Source of the DNA: Paracoccaceae bacterium
GTDB taxonomy: Bacteria; Pseudomonadota; Alphaproteobacteria; Rhodobacterales; Rhodobacteraceae
Length of the DNA: 40,361 bases
Assembly (NCBI GenBank): GCA_002709405.1
Contig: PAQV01000047.1
Coordinates: 1-40,361 of the forward strand
Direction: 5' to 3'
Positions 31,311 through 39,291 of this stretch are shown in pieces. Position numbers and translations under genes: made by a program. The notes below the pieces were generated by a model. That model did no database searches, was not told the origin of the DNA, and saw only the letters and a list, made by a program, of their open reading frames with translations. The first letter of the stretch is position 1. Each line of letters opens with the position of its first letter.

Positions 31311-33359
31311 ATGCAGGTCTCTCAGCCCCAGTCCGATCTCGATGGCCTGCTGGCCAACCTGACCCAGCAGATCAATGCCTTTCTCATCGACGAAACCGAT
31401 CGCCCCCTGTCGCTAAGCGGCGCGGATGGCCCCCTGTCGGACCTGGTGGATATCGTCGAACGGCTGCGCAAGACGCATTTCAAACTGGTTGGCCAGAATG
31501 AAACGCAAACCATCGGCGAAGGCCAGCTAGAGCTGAAGCGCCGCAGTGAAATGCGCAATGTGGGCAAGCGGTTCGACGCCACCGTCGGCAATGTCATCAA
31601 GTCGCTGATCGCCAGCGGAGACGATGGCAACCGGGCAACCGAAAACGCGGTCGACAGTTTCTCGACGGTCGTTCAGGCGGCGGCCGATATCCGGACGACC
31701 ATCTCCGAGGTGACGCAGCGGGTGAATGCCTCGGAGGAAAGCGTCAAGCGCGCCTCCGATCGCGCTGACGAGGCGCTCACCATCACCAAGGATGTGGCCA
31801 ACGCCGCGCAAGAAATCGTCAAGCTCGTCGATCTGATCGAAGAAATTGCGTTCAAAACCAACATGCTGGCCATCAACGCCAGCATCGAGGCCGCGCGTGC
31901 AGGCCCGGCCGGCCGCGGCTTTGCCGTCGTTGCGCAAGAGGTCAAGGGCCTGTCAAAGAACACCTCCGAAGCGGCCTTCCGCGTCAAGCAGACCGCTCTG
32001 GAAATGAACCGGGCCGCCGACAACATGACCTTTGCGGTCGAAAGCAACAAATCGGCCAATTCCGAGGTATCCAAACTGGCCACCGACGTGGTGGAAGCCA
32101 TCGACGCCCAGGTCGCCGCGACCGAGCGGATCAACGAATGCGCGCAAGCCACCAACGCCGAAATGGAACGCGTGCGCCAGGGGATCCTGTCCATCCAGGA
32201 ACAGGCCCGACGTCTGACCGAAGAAACCTCGGATTTCGTCCGCTACATTTCGGCCGAACCCGGGGTTACCAACGACACCGTCGTTTTCGGGCAGTCCGCC
32301 GATTTCAGCGGTCCGCTCAAGGGTTACGGCAGCAACTTGCGGAAGGGCATCGAATTGGCCTTTGCCCAGGTCAACGCAACCGGAGGCGTCCATGGCCGCA
32401 AACCGGTGCTACGGGCCATGGACGACGGCTATGACCCGGATCGCGCTCTGGAAAACGTTCGCAACCTCGTCCGCGGAGGAGAGGTCTTTGCCCTGGTCGG
32501 CGCCGTCGGGACACCAACATCCAAGTTGAGCGAACGGATTGCCCGGGGTGGCCAAGTCCCCTTCGTCGGGCCCGCAACCGGCACCGGCTTCCTGCGCGAA
32601 TCCACACGGACTCATGTGATGAACATTCGTGGATCCTATGGCAACGAAGCCCAGGCGCTGGTCGACCACTTCGCCCGCAGCGGGCTTATCAAGAACTGCG
32701 CCTTGTTCTTCCAGGCCGATGCCTATGGCCAGGCCATGCGAGACGCACTCGGCGCAGCCCTGGCCCGCCATTCCGCCTCCATCCAGACCTTCGCCTCCTA
32801 CGAGAGGACGACCGGCGACGTGTCCGAAGCGATCCGCGTCATTTCCGATGCGCAGCCATCGCTCGTGTTCATGGCCGGGACCCCCAAGGCGACGGCAGAC
32901 TTCCTGAAAGGGGTGCGGGCCGTTGGTCTGGACTCGCAATTCGCCACCATTTCCTTCGTCAATGGAAACGAGTTTGCGTCCCACGCAGGCAAGGACGGCG
33001 CAGGCGTGGTCATCAGCCAGATTGTCCCGATCCCCACAAGCCAAGGCTCTGAACTGGTCAGAACCTACCGAGCCACGCTGAATCGGTTTGACCCGGACAC
33101 CAAACCCGATTTCTCCCACTTGGAAGGCTACATCATCGGGATGACGGTTTGCAAAGTTCTCGCCGAAGCCGGCCGTTACCCAACACGGGAGACATTCCTG
33201 GCCGCCGTGTTCGGGCGCCCGACTACTCTGACAATTGGTGATCTGACTTTGAAATTTGGACCAGGAAACAACACGGGAACATCGTCAGTCTACCTGTCAC
33301 AATTGTCTGCCGACGGACGCTTCGTTCCGGTTTCAAGTTCCGTACGTGCGGTCGCATAG
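31311..33359 (+). CDS. Soluble chemoreceptor signalling domain fused to a type I periplasmic-binding-protein domain
   Basis: A 682-residue protein. Residues 1-80 are an N-terminal part of unknown fold. Residues about 80-310 form a methyl-accepting coiled coil; the CheA/CheW-contact tip is recognisable as [22 protein letters not shown] and [15 protein letters not shown] (tip at about 193-198). Residues about 322-680 read as a Peripla_BP_6 / branched-chain amino acid binding protein: [69 protein letters not shown]. There is no signal peptide, membrane helix or HAMP domain, so both parts should be cytoplasmic. GGAGGT lies 4 bases before the ATG. It probably feeds a CheA pathway in response to a small intracellular ligand. 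No che genes are adjacent. Confidence 0.9.
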   Translation: MQVSQPQSDLDGLLANLTQQINAFLIDETDRPLSLSGADGPLSDLVDIVERLRKTHFKLVGQNETQTIGEGQLELKRRSEMRNVGKRFDATVGNVIKSLIASGDDGNRATENAVDSFSTVVQAAADIRTTISEVTQRVNASEESVKRASDRADEALTITKDVANAAQEIVKLVDLIEEIAFKTNMLAINASIEAARAGPAGRGFAVVAQEVKGLSKNTSEAAFRVKQTALEMNRAADNMTFAVESNKSANSEVSKLATDVVEAIDAQVAATERINECAQATNAEMERVRQGILSIQEQARRLTEETSDFVRYISAEPGVTNDTVVFGQSADFSGPLKGYGSNLRKGIELAFAQVNATGGVHGRKPVLRAMDDGYDPDRALENVRNLVRGGEVFALVGAVGTPTSKLSERIARGGQVPFVGPATGTGFLRESTRTHVMNIRGSYGNEAQALVDHFARSGLIKNCALFFQADAYGQAMRDALGAALARHSASIQTFASYERTTGDVSEAIRVISDAQPSLVFMAGTPKATADFLKGVRAVGLDSQFATISFVNGNEFASHAGKDGAGVVISQIVPIPTSQGSELVRTYRATLNRFDPDTKPDFSHLEGYIIGMTVCKVLAEAGRYPTRETFLAAVFGRPTTLTIGDLTLKFGPGNNTGTSSVYLSQLSADGRFVPVSSSVRAVA

Positions 33360-33587
33360 GTTTTGGGCTCGGTTGCCCACTGCATCGAACGGCTGCGAAG
33401 AGTAGATCCTTCGTTTCCCATACGGCTTCGTTTCTAAAGTCTTGCCGCCGCCGGGGGTCGAAGGACGTCAAGCTGAATTCTCTAGATGTTGTGTCGCGGT
33501 TCGGCGCGAGATGTTGTACTTGAAAACTCTCGCACCGCCTTGAAGCCAAGGCACCCGGCAATTGGTCGTGAATTGAAAACTATCTGT

Positions 33588-33785
33588 TCATGCCGCCTTC
33601 TGAGCGTTCCGCGCGGCGAGGAAAGCCGTGATTTCAGCTTGACGCCGAATTTCGTCCGTTTCGACTTCCCCAGGTGTCCAGTCGGCACGGAGGCGGTTGG
33701 CACGGTCCCAACGAAGGCGCTTTGCATGACGTCGCGCGGCCGGTTCCTTTTGTTTGCGCGTCGGTCCTGTGCGCCCATCACGCCA
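33588..33785 (-). pseudogene. Coding remnant without a start codon
   Basis: A 66-codon open frame after a TAG, with no ATG, GTG or TTG usable as start. The product looks like real protein: RRHAKRLRWDRANRLRADWT, then PGEVETDEIRRQAEITAFLA, ending ARNAQKAA. It resembles short hypothetical proteins I associate with alphaproteobacterial mobile regions, but I cannot name the family. The 5' end appears lost or frameshifted. It lies in the gene-poor stretch with integrase debris. Confidence 0.45.
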
Positions 33786-33821
33786 CCCCTAACTGCCCAT
33801 GCTCAGACGCAATTGTGCCTT

Positions 33822-33839
33822 GTTGTGCGACAGCACAAC
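33822..33839. other. Perfect hairpin in the gene-poor stretch
   Basis: GTTGTGC and GCACAAC pair perfectly around GACA. No T-tract follows. It lies between the two coding remnants. No function is assigned. Confidence 0.4.
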
Positions 33840-33907
33840 CATATCTGAGCGCTGCCTGCGGCCGGCAGGGCCGCTACAGAAAACCCGCAACCCGCGCGCG
33901 CTGACGT

Positions 33908-34860
33908 TCATGAGCTGACATATCCGGTTGATCGGGAAGACTCCTTGCTGTTCTTTCCCTGGCCCCCTTGGACCGCATTCTTATTTGCGCGACCCGTCAG
34001 ATACCTCCGATGCAAGTCCGGAATCCCCAAGTCATCCGCCGCGTCCTGCAATCGGTGCCGGAAGCTATGGAAGGCGACGTGTCCACCCCTAATCTTTTGG
34101 GTCTCTTCAGGCAGAGGCGGAGGAGCATAGTGTGATACTTGGCAAGCGTCTCCCTGCCGTGCTTCTTGGCCCACTTCACCGCCTCACAGATCGCGGACGA
34201 ACCGACCGTCACTCAGCTTGCCGGAGGTAATCTTTGACAGCCCCTTAACCTACTTCAAGACGTCGCGCAGGCTGAGCACATATTGAACAATGCTCAACGT
34301 CCTGCCCAACTGGCGTAAGATGCGGCCATCAGCATTGACCTGCGCACGAAGAGCATTCGATTGACCCGCGCGCCCAGGCCGCGCAATCATCACCTCGCCT
34401 GCGGTTGAAAGGTCAGCAACGTGAATCTTCAGGGGTGCGCCATCAGGCCCGATTTCGACATCTCAAGTCACCGGCGTCAGCAGGCATACCGGCTTGCATG
34501 AACGCCAACGCAACCTTGTCTCGCTCAAATTCGCTTAGCAGCCCCCTGCAAGCCCCCGGAGCGGTCCAGAAGCGCCCGCTGATCCCCTGTCAATTCTGAG
34601 TGAAGGCCTGTATCCACTCATCCGCCGTTGCCTAGGCTAATCGCATGTCCATAAACGCTCGAACCGAGCGGCTCCCCCGCGTTGCTTCCGCCGGGCCGGA
34701 GGTCTTGAGGTTGCGCTGGTATATTTCCTTGCCGTCGTATTCATCGCGAACACGGGCATCCAGGCGGATTTTCACGTGTCACGTCCCGCGTAGCTGGATC
34801 GTATCGGGAACTTATGGAAAAGCCGCGGCGGCACCCAAACCTCAAACGTCACAGAAGGTC
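33908..34860 (-). pseudogene. Decayed tyrosine-recombinase (integrase) gene
   Basis: Fragments of one gene can be read in several frames on the minus strand. Near 34780-34630, KIRLDARVRDEYDGKEIYQR followed by NLKTSGPAEATRGSRS resembles the N-terminal SAM-like part of phage-type integrases. A central 70-codon frame starts near 34460 (VEIGPDGAPLKIHVADLSTA). At 34130-33908, HVAFHSFRHRLQDAADDLG followed by LTGRANK resembles the C-terminal H-x-x-R catalytic box. The fragments are broken by stops and frameshifts, and the total length of about 950 bases suits a shortened integrase. The gene starts about 90 bases from the 3' end of tRNA-Leu, the usual place for an integrated element. Clearly non-functional. 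Confidence 0.7.
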
Positions 34861-34949
34861 GCGTGACGTTCTGGAATGCCCCACCAGAGATCAAGTCGTT
34901 GAATCTATTCAACTTCTTGATTCGAATAGCAAAATCTCAATGGGAAATT

Positions 34950-35036
34950 TGGTGCGGTCGAGAAGACTCGAACTTCCACGGGAGTTACCCCACAGCGACC
35001 TCAACGCTGCGCGTCTACCAATTCCGCCACGACCGC
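34950..35036 (-). tRNA. tRNA-Leu (anticodon GAG)
   Basis: On the minus strand the acceptor GCGGTCG pairs with CGACCGC, the discriminator is A and CCA is encoded at 34952-34950. The anticodon stem CAGCG/CGCTG holds the loop TTGAGGT, giving GAG (Leu, CUC/CUU). The long variable arm (TGTGGGGTAACTCCCGTG) is that of a class II tRNA. Integrase debris lies next to its 3' end. Confidence 0.96.
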
Positions 35037-35121
35037 ACTGCCAAGGCTTGGTTTTCGCCGTATAGACGACCACCTTTCCGACCTCAAGAGACAAAAGGCC
35101 AACTTCGCCTGGGCCAGAAAC

Positions 35122-35148
35122 AAAAAAGGCCGACCCGGAAGGTCGGCC
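35122..35148 (-). terminator. Rho-independent terminator of the peptidoglycan-binding protein gene
   Basis: On the minus strand GGCCGACC pairs with GGTCGGCC around a short loop and is followed by six T residues (35127-35122). It lies 23 bases behind the stop codon at 35171. A textbook intrinsic terminator. Confidence 0.92.
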
Positions 35149-35170
35149 CTCGTAATTCATAGATTGACGA

Positions 35171-36766
35171 TCAATCCAGGCTGAAGCTGGGCAGCCCGCC
35201 GGTGGTCGCTGATGCCGCGATCGGCGCGTTCGATGCGGCAGGCGCACCCAGAGCCGCAGCCTGAATGACCTCGATACGCTCGGGCTGACCGGGCGCAAAC
35301 ACCGGCTCGGACCCAGAATTCAGCGCCGAGATCGCCATTTCATACCAGCCGCGCGCCATGTCCGGCGATTGTGCCACTCCAAAGCCCTGCGACAGGTGGT
35401 GACCGACAAGCTCGGCATAGGGCGCCTCTCCGACACCGACCAGCACCAGGGCCGAGCCAAGCGCGACCTTCATGTTGTCCCGGCGATAGCCCGAGAACAG
35501 GCAGATCTGAGCCGTCGAAGTCAGCTGCTCCAGCGACATGTTCGACTGCAGGGCAAACTTCTGAACGCTGCTGCGCACCGCCAGGCTGTTCTGTTCCGGC
35601 AGAGTCGCGATGACCGGGTCAAGCACCGCGCCGAACCCGTCGCATTGCGAATCGATCTGCTGTTGCGTCGCGCCGTTGACCTTGGTCACCAGCTGCTCGC
35701 CAACACCGATGGCATAGGTCCGGGTCAGGCAGAACTGCTCGCCCAGGGCAAGCTCGGGGTCGACCATGTTGGCCGCCGTGATGTAGCCGCCATTGGAATT
35801 CGTCAGCAGGGAGACCTTGCTGCACATGCTGGCCAGCGAAACCTCGGCCGGGGCGCTGCCGAAATCGAACGAGGGGAGCCCGGGAGCCGCGGCCGAAGCC
35901 ATCGTCGTGCCTGGCAGGGTCTGCTGGCCACTGCCCTGCTGGTTCGGGGCGACGGCCATCTGGGTCTGCGGCGTGTCGTGGATCCGGCACACGCTTTGGT
36001 GACACGAGAAGCTGGCCGTGGTGACACCGCGCGCCTGGAAGTCGTTGCGCACGTAACCGCTTGGCGTCGAGGCGAAAACCATCACCGAACAATGCGACGG
36101 ACCACACCAGAACGAGCTGCCCGACACCGAGGTGTCGATCACGTAGTCATTGCGGCCGTCGTTGTTGAGATCGGCCAGCAGCAGGAAGCCGGAGCGCTGC
36201 AGCAGTTGTTCCGCGCTGGGTTCCGAGCTTTCGGCGACCTCGTCGATGGCCTGGCTGACCTCGTCCGGCAGGCCACCATAGCTGTTGCGCGCGGTGGTCA
36301 CGCCGGCCGCTTCGTCACGCCATGTGTGCAGCAGGCCGCGCACGCCGGCAGGGCCCTGCATGGCCTTGATGACCTCGGGCCCGCCGATCTGCGCGCGGTT
36401 GTGCGAGGCGACCAGGAAATCGCGTTCGTATTGCGTCAGGGTGCCCGTCGCGGGATAACCCATGAAGATCTGGAACTGGGACGCCGCCGTGCGGGTCTTG
36501 CTGCCGATCACACCGTCGGGCGTTCCGGCGGGAAACCCGAAGTAATTCAGCGCGGCCTGCATTTCGCGATTGGCCTGGCGCTGCGGCGAAGGAGCGTAGG
36601 TCTTGCGCGACGACGAAGACGACTTGGGCTTGGTTGCCGCGCCCAGCAGCGTGCCTGCAACGGCGCCGGCGATGAACGCCTCGGCACTGCCGGCATGTAC
36701 AGTGGACGCCGCGAAATTCATGGCAATGGCGGCCGAGCAGGCCAATTTTATGGATTTGGCTGTCAT
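35171..36766 (-). CDS. Secreted peptidoglycan-binding-domain protein
   Basis: A 531-residue exported protein. Residues 1-26 are a signal peptide (KLACSAAIAMNFAASTVHA). A glycine/alanine segment AFIAGAVAGTLLGAA follows. A peptidoglycan-binding type 1 domain lies at about 60-125 (REMQAALNYFGFPAGTPDGV, then IGSKTRTAASQFQ). LLADLNNDGRNDYVIDT at about 200 resembles a calcium-binding FG-GAP/EF-like loop. The rest (to 531) is low in known motifs but has several cysteines, which may form disulfides. Such proteins sit in the periplasm on the wall; the specific role is unknown. The ATG at 36766 is chosen for the signal peptide, though its ribosome site (GGGGA) is weak. It diverges from lipB and ends in a strong terminator. 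Confidence 0.8.
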   Translation of the reverse strand: MTAKSIKLACSAAIAMNFAASTVHAGSAEAFIAGAVAGTLLGAATKPKSSSSSRKTYAPSPQRQANREMQAALNYFGFPAGTPDGVIGSKTRTAASQFQIFMGYPATGTLTQYERDFLVASHNRAQIGGPEVIKAMQGPAGVRGLLHTWRDEAAGVTTARNSYGGLPDEVSQAIDEVAESSEPSAEQLLQRSGFLLLADLNNDGRNDYVIDTSVSGSSFWCGPSHCSVMVFASTPSGYVRNDFQARGVTTASFSCHQSVCRIHDTPQTQMAVAPNQQGSGQQTLPGTTMASAAAPGLPSFDFGSAPAEVSLASMCSKVSLLTNSNGGYITAANMVDPELALGEQFCLTRTYAIGVGEQLVTKVNGATQQQIDSQCDGFGAVLDPVIATLPEQNSLAVRSSVQKFALQSNMSLEQLTSTAQICLFSGYRRDNMKVALGSALVLVGVGEAPYAELVGHHLSQGFGVAQSPDMARGWYEMAISALNSGSEPVFAPGQPERIEVIQAAALGAPAASNAPIAASATTGGLPSFSLD

Positions 36767-36909
36767 AATTAAATTCCCCATACGAGTCACCGATAATAGG
36801 CAAAGGCTAGCCGAGACCGACGAACCGGGCCAGAAGAATTGTGATGCCGATGCCATTTTTATCGCGACAGCCGGAACAATTTGGGGAAATTCGGAAAGGT
36901 GTTATCCAA

Positions 36910-37602
36910 ATGGTTGAATGGGTGACGCGAGATGGGCTTTTGCCCTATTCCGAGGCTATTTCCATCATGGAACGCCGCGCCGCCGAAATCGCGGCGGGCA
37001 CCGCGCCCGAATGCATCTGGCTGGTGGAACATCCGCCGCTTTATACTGCGGGGACCTCGGCCCGGGTCGAGGACCTGGTGCAGCCGGACCGGTTCCCGGT
37101 CTACGAAACACGCCGGGGCGGCCAGTACACCTATCACGGGCCGGGCCAGCGGGTTGTGTATGTCATGCTTGATGTCGGGCGGCGCGGGCGCGACGTGCGC
37201 CGGTTCGTGGCCGACCTGGAGGCCTGGGTCATCGCGGCCCTGGAGGAATTCAACATCACCGGCCATATCCGCGAGGGGCGCGTGGGGGTCTGGGTCGAAC
37301 GGCCCGACAAGCCGCGCAGCGCCACCGGGGCCGTGGTCGAGGACAAGATTGCCGCGATCGGTATCCGGCTGCGCAAATGGGTCAGTTTTCACGGTATTTC
37401 CATCAACGTGGATCCCGAACTGGAGCATTTCACCGGTATCGTGCCCTGCGGCATCACCGAACACGGGGTGACCAGCCTTGTCGACCTTGGGCTGCCGGTG
37501 ACGATGAACGACCTCGACGTGGCCCTGCGCCGCACATTCGAACCGGTGTTCGGGGACGTGCCGACCTCGGCCGAGGACGTCGGACACCACGCGCCTTCAT
37601 AG
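36910..37602 (+). CDS. lipB: Octanoyl-[acyl-carrier-protein]:protein N-octanoyltransferase
   Basis: A 230-residue cytoplasmic enzyme that moves octanoyl groups from ACP to lipoyl domains, the first step of lipoate attachment. Motifs include [34 protein letters not shown], the catalytic Lys K146 in [12 protein letters not shown] and the catalytic Cys C180 in [15 protein letters not shown]. The ATG at 36910 is chosen because the family begins here ([12 protein letters not shown]); the frame is open 69 bases upstream. Length and motifs are normal. It stands alone, divergent from the peptidoglycan-binding protein gene. Confidence 0.97.
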   Translation: MVEWVTRDGLLPYSEAISIMERRAAEIAAGTAPECIWLVEHPPLYTAGTSARVEDLVQPDRFPVYETRRGGQYTYHGPGQRVVYVMLDVGRRGRDVRRFVADLEAWVIAALEEFNITGHIREGRVGVWVERPDKPRSATGAVVEDKIAAIGIRLRKWVSFHGISINVDPELEHFTGIVPCGITEHGVTSLVDLGLPVTMNDLDVALRRTFEPVFGDVPTSAEDVGHHAPS

Positions 37603-37726
37603 CCCCGTGGCAGCGCGAACACAGTCCCGGCCCCCGACCTTCTTCGGATTGACCGCGTCCATCTTGCTGCAATAGCAATGGCTTGAACGGCGGATCCAAC
37701 CGCCGACAGGCATCGGAGCAGACAAC

Positions 37727-38431
37727 ATGAAGACACTGGGGACCGCCGCGGCCATTGCCGCGGTGTGCGCAGCGCCAGTTATGGCCGCGGATTTCAATGG
37801 CGGCTCGATCGAGCTTGAATACTCGGCATTCACCGAAGACAGCGATGTCAATCGCACGACCCTTCGCGGTCAGGCGGAACTCGGATTCACCCGCAATTTC
37901 GCAACCCAGCTGGATGGAGGCTTTTATGACTACGGCTATTCCGGCGACGGAACCAATGTGGTCCTGCACGGGATTTACCATGGCAGCGAATCCGCGTCTT
38001 TTGGCGCCTATGTCGGGCGGGATGAGCTGGAAGGACTGGACGGCACGCTTTACGGCGTCGAGGGCGGCTTGGTCCTGACCAACACCATCATCGCCGAAGC
38101 CTATGCCGGGGGCATGAATTCGGACGGAGAGAATGTCCTGATGCTGGGCGTCGACCTTGCCAATTCCTTCGGCAACGGGTTCAGCGCGCGGGCGGGGTTC
38201 GACTATGCCAGCTCGGAGTTCGTCGACGTGACCAAGCTGGACATCGGCGTGAATTACAGCATCGCCAACCAGACCAATTTCTATGCCGAGCTTGGCAGCG
38301 TCAGCGCCAGCGGATTTGGCCTGTCGGACAACCAGACCTATGTCGGCGCGGGCATCAAGATCGACTTTGGCGCACGGCCGGGCGCAACTTTCGGGTATCG
38401 GTCGCTGTTCGACATCTTGCCGGGCGGCTGA
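37727..38431 (+). CDS. Outer-membrane beta-barrel-like protein
   Basis: A 234-residue exported protein. Residues 1-21 are a signal peptide (MKTLGTAAAIAAVCAAPVMA). The mature part shows alternating polar/hydrophobic strands separated by G-, D- and N-rich turns, for example SIELEYSAFTE, TTLRGQAELGFTRN, SFGAYVGRDEL, LTNTIIAEAYAGGMN. This is the pattern of a small porin-like or surface-antigen barrel of about 10 strands. It ends in LPGG, not in the aromatic residue typical for outer-membrane insertion, so the assignment is not firm. GGAG lies 8 bases before the ATG. A terminator follows. Confidence 0.72.
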   Translation: MKTLGTAAAIAAVCAAPVMAADFNGGSIELEYSAFTEDSDVNRTTLRGQAELGFTRNFATQLDGGFYDYGYSGDGTNVVLHGIYHGSESASFGAYVGRDELEGLDGTLYGVEGGLVLTNTIIAEAYAGGMNSDGENVLMLGVDLANSFGNGFSARAGFDYASSEFVDVTKLDIGVNYSIANQTNFYAELGSVSASGFGLSDNQTYVGAGIKIDFGARPGATFGYRSLFDILPGG

Positions 38432-38459
38432 CGATCCCACGGGCATGGCGACCCATTGT

Positions 38460-38491
38460 GGGCAGGCACGAACTTCGCGCCTGCCCGTTTT
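38460..38491 (+). terminator. Terminator of the beta-barrel-like protein gene
   Basis: GGGCAGGCACGAA pairs with TTCGCGCCTGCCC (12 of 13) and is followed by GTTTTC on the plus strand. It lies 28 bases behind the stop at 38431 and just before the stop of the convergent HIT gene, so it may serve both. Confidence 0.8.
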
Positions 38492-38501
38492 CGGTTCAGC
38501 C

Positions 38502-38945
38502 TTAGCCAGCGGCCTCGATGGCCGCGCGGATGCGTTCGGATTCGGCCTTGATGACCTCCATGTCGCCCTGCTGGCGGGGCGGGCGCAGGCTGTCGCCCTC
38601 GCGCCTGGGCAGAATATGGAAATGCAGGTGATAGACTTCTTGCCCGCCTTCCGGCTCGTTGAACTGCTGCAGCGTGATCCCGTCGGCCCCGTAAGGCGCG
38701 CCCAGCAGGGCCAGCGAGACCTTCTGCACCGTCTTCAGGCAGGCCGCCAGTTGATCGGCCGAGGCGTCCAGCATGTTGCGGCAGGGCGTCTTGGGAATGA
38801 CCAGCATGTGCCCGTCGACCCGGGGCATGATGTCCATGAAGACCAACGTGTCGGCATCCTCGAAGACGCGGAACGAGGGGATCTCCTCGCGCAGGATCTT
38901 CGCGAAGATGTTGTCGGTGTCATAGGGTTCGGGGCTGTAGTCCAT
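38502..38945 (-). CDS. HIT-family nucleotide-binding protein
   Basis: A 147-residue protein with the histidine-triad motif YHLHFHILP near the end of the domain. It opens with NIFAKILREEIPSFRVFEDAD and has MDIMPRVDGHMLVIPK, the core of the Hint/PKCI group. Such proteins hydrolyse adenosine phosphoramidates or similar nucleotides in the cytoplasm; the cellular role is usually unclear. The ATG at 38945 has AGGAG about 10 bases upstream. It is divergent from ctaD. Confidence 0.94.
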   Translation of the reverse strand: MDYSPEPYDTDNIFAKILREEIPSFRVFEDADTLVFMDIMPRVDGHMLVIPKTPCRNMLDASADQLAACLKTVQKVSLALLGAPYGADGITLQQFNEPEGGQEVYHLHFHILPRREGDSLRPPRQQGDMEVIKAESERIRAAIEAAG

Positions 38946-39291
38946 CGCGAAAGCTCTCCTGGGGCTGGGGACGCGCAGCGTTTGTGTGATGCCCATGGGG
39001 CGAGGTCAAGAAAGCATGGGCCCCAGAGGACGTCGCGGACCCGGCGCGCGGCGAGAATCGATTTACCATCCTGGCCGCCCACCTGCCCCCCGCACGGGGT
39101 CAAAGCCCCTGCCCCACCGCCAAAGCACCGGGTCAACGCGGACCAAGGTCTGAAACCGGCCCTGCCCGCGACGATTTTTCTTGATCTGGATCAACCTGCG
39201 GCATTGATGCACAGGGTCTGGCATTCTAGAACCTGAATGAATATCGAGGCCGCCCCGGGGGCTGCCCCGTGACGCAACAGGAGGCACCTTT
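38946..39291. other. Intergenic region between the HIT gene and ctaD
   Basis: About 345 bases without a gene. It contains a perfect FNR box at 39181-39194. It also has C-rich runs at 39076-39117 (ACCTGCCCCCCGC and GCCCCTGCCCC), which on the other strand are irregular G-runs. Both genes start from this region. The ctaD ribosome site AGGAGG lies at 39279-39284. Confidence 0.6.
39181..39194. promoter_or_regulatory. Perfect FNR/FnrL box upstream of ctaD
   Basis: TTGATCTGGATCAA matches TTGAT-N4-ATCAA at all ten fixed positions. It is centred about 104 bases upstream of the ctaD start. FnrL is the oxygen-sensing regulator of the Rhodobacteraceae; repression of the low-affinity aa3 oxidase under low oxygen would make sense but is inferred. 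Confidence 0.85.

Noticed and set aside
33482-33848. Longer open frames on both strands behind the chemoreceptor fusion
   Set aside because: Neither product resembles a protein family. The more protein-like reading in this region is the startless frame at 33588-33785 in a third frame.
39076-39117. C-rich runs upstream of ctaD as a third quadruplex element
   Set aside because: The runs are irregular in length and spacing and are not enclosed by a hairpin, unlike the two elements at 9396 and 16958.
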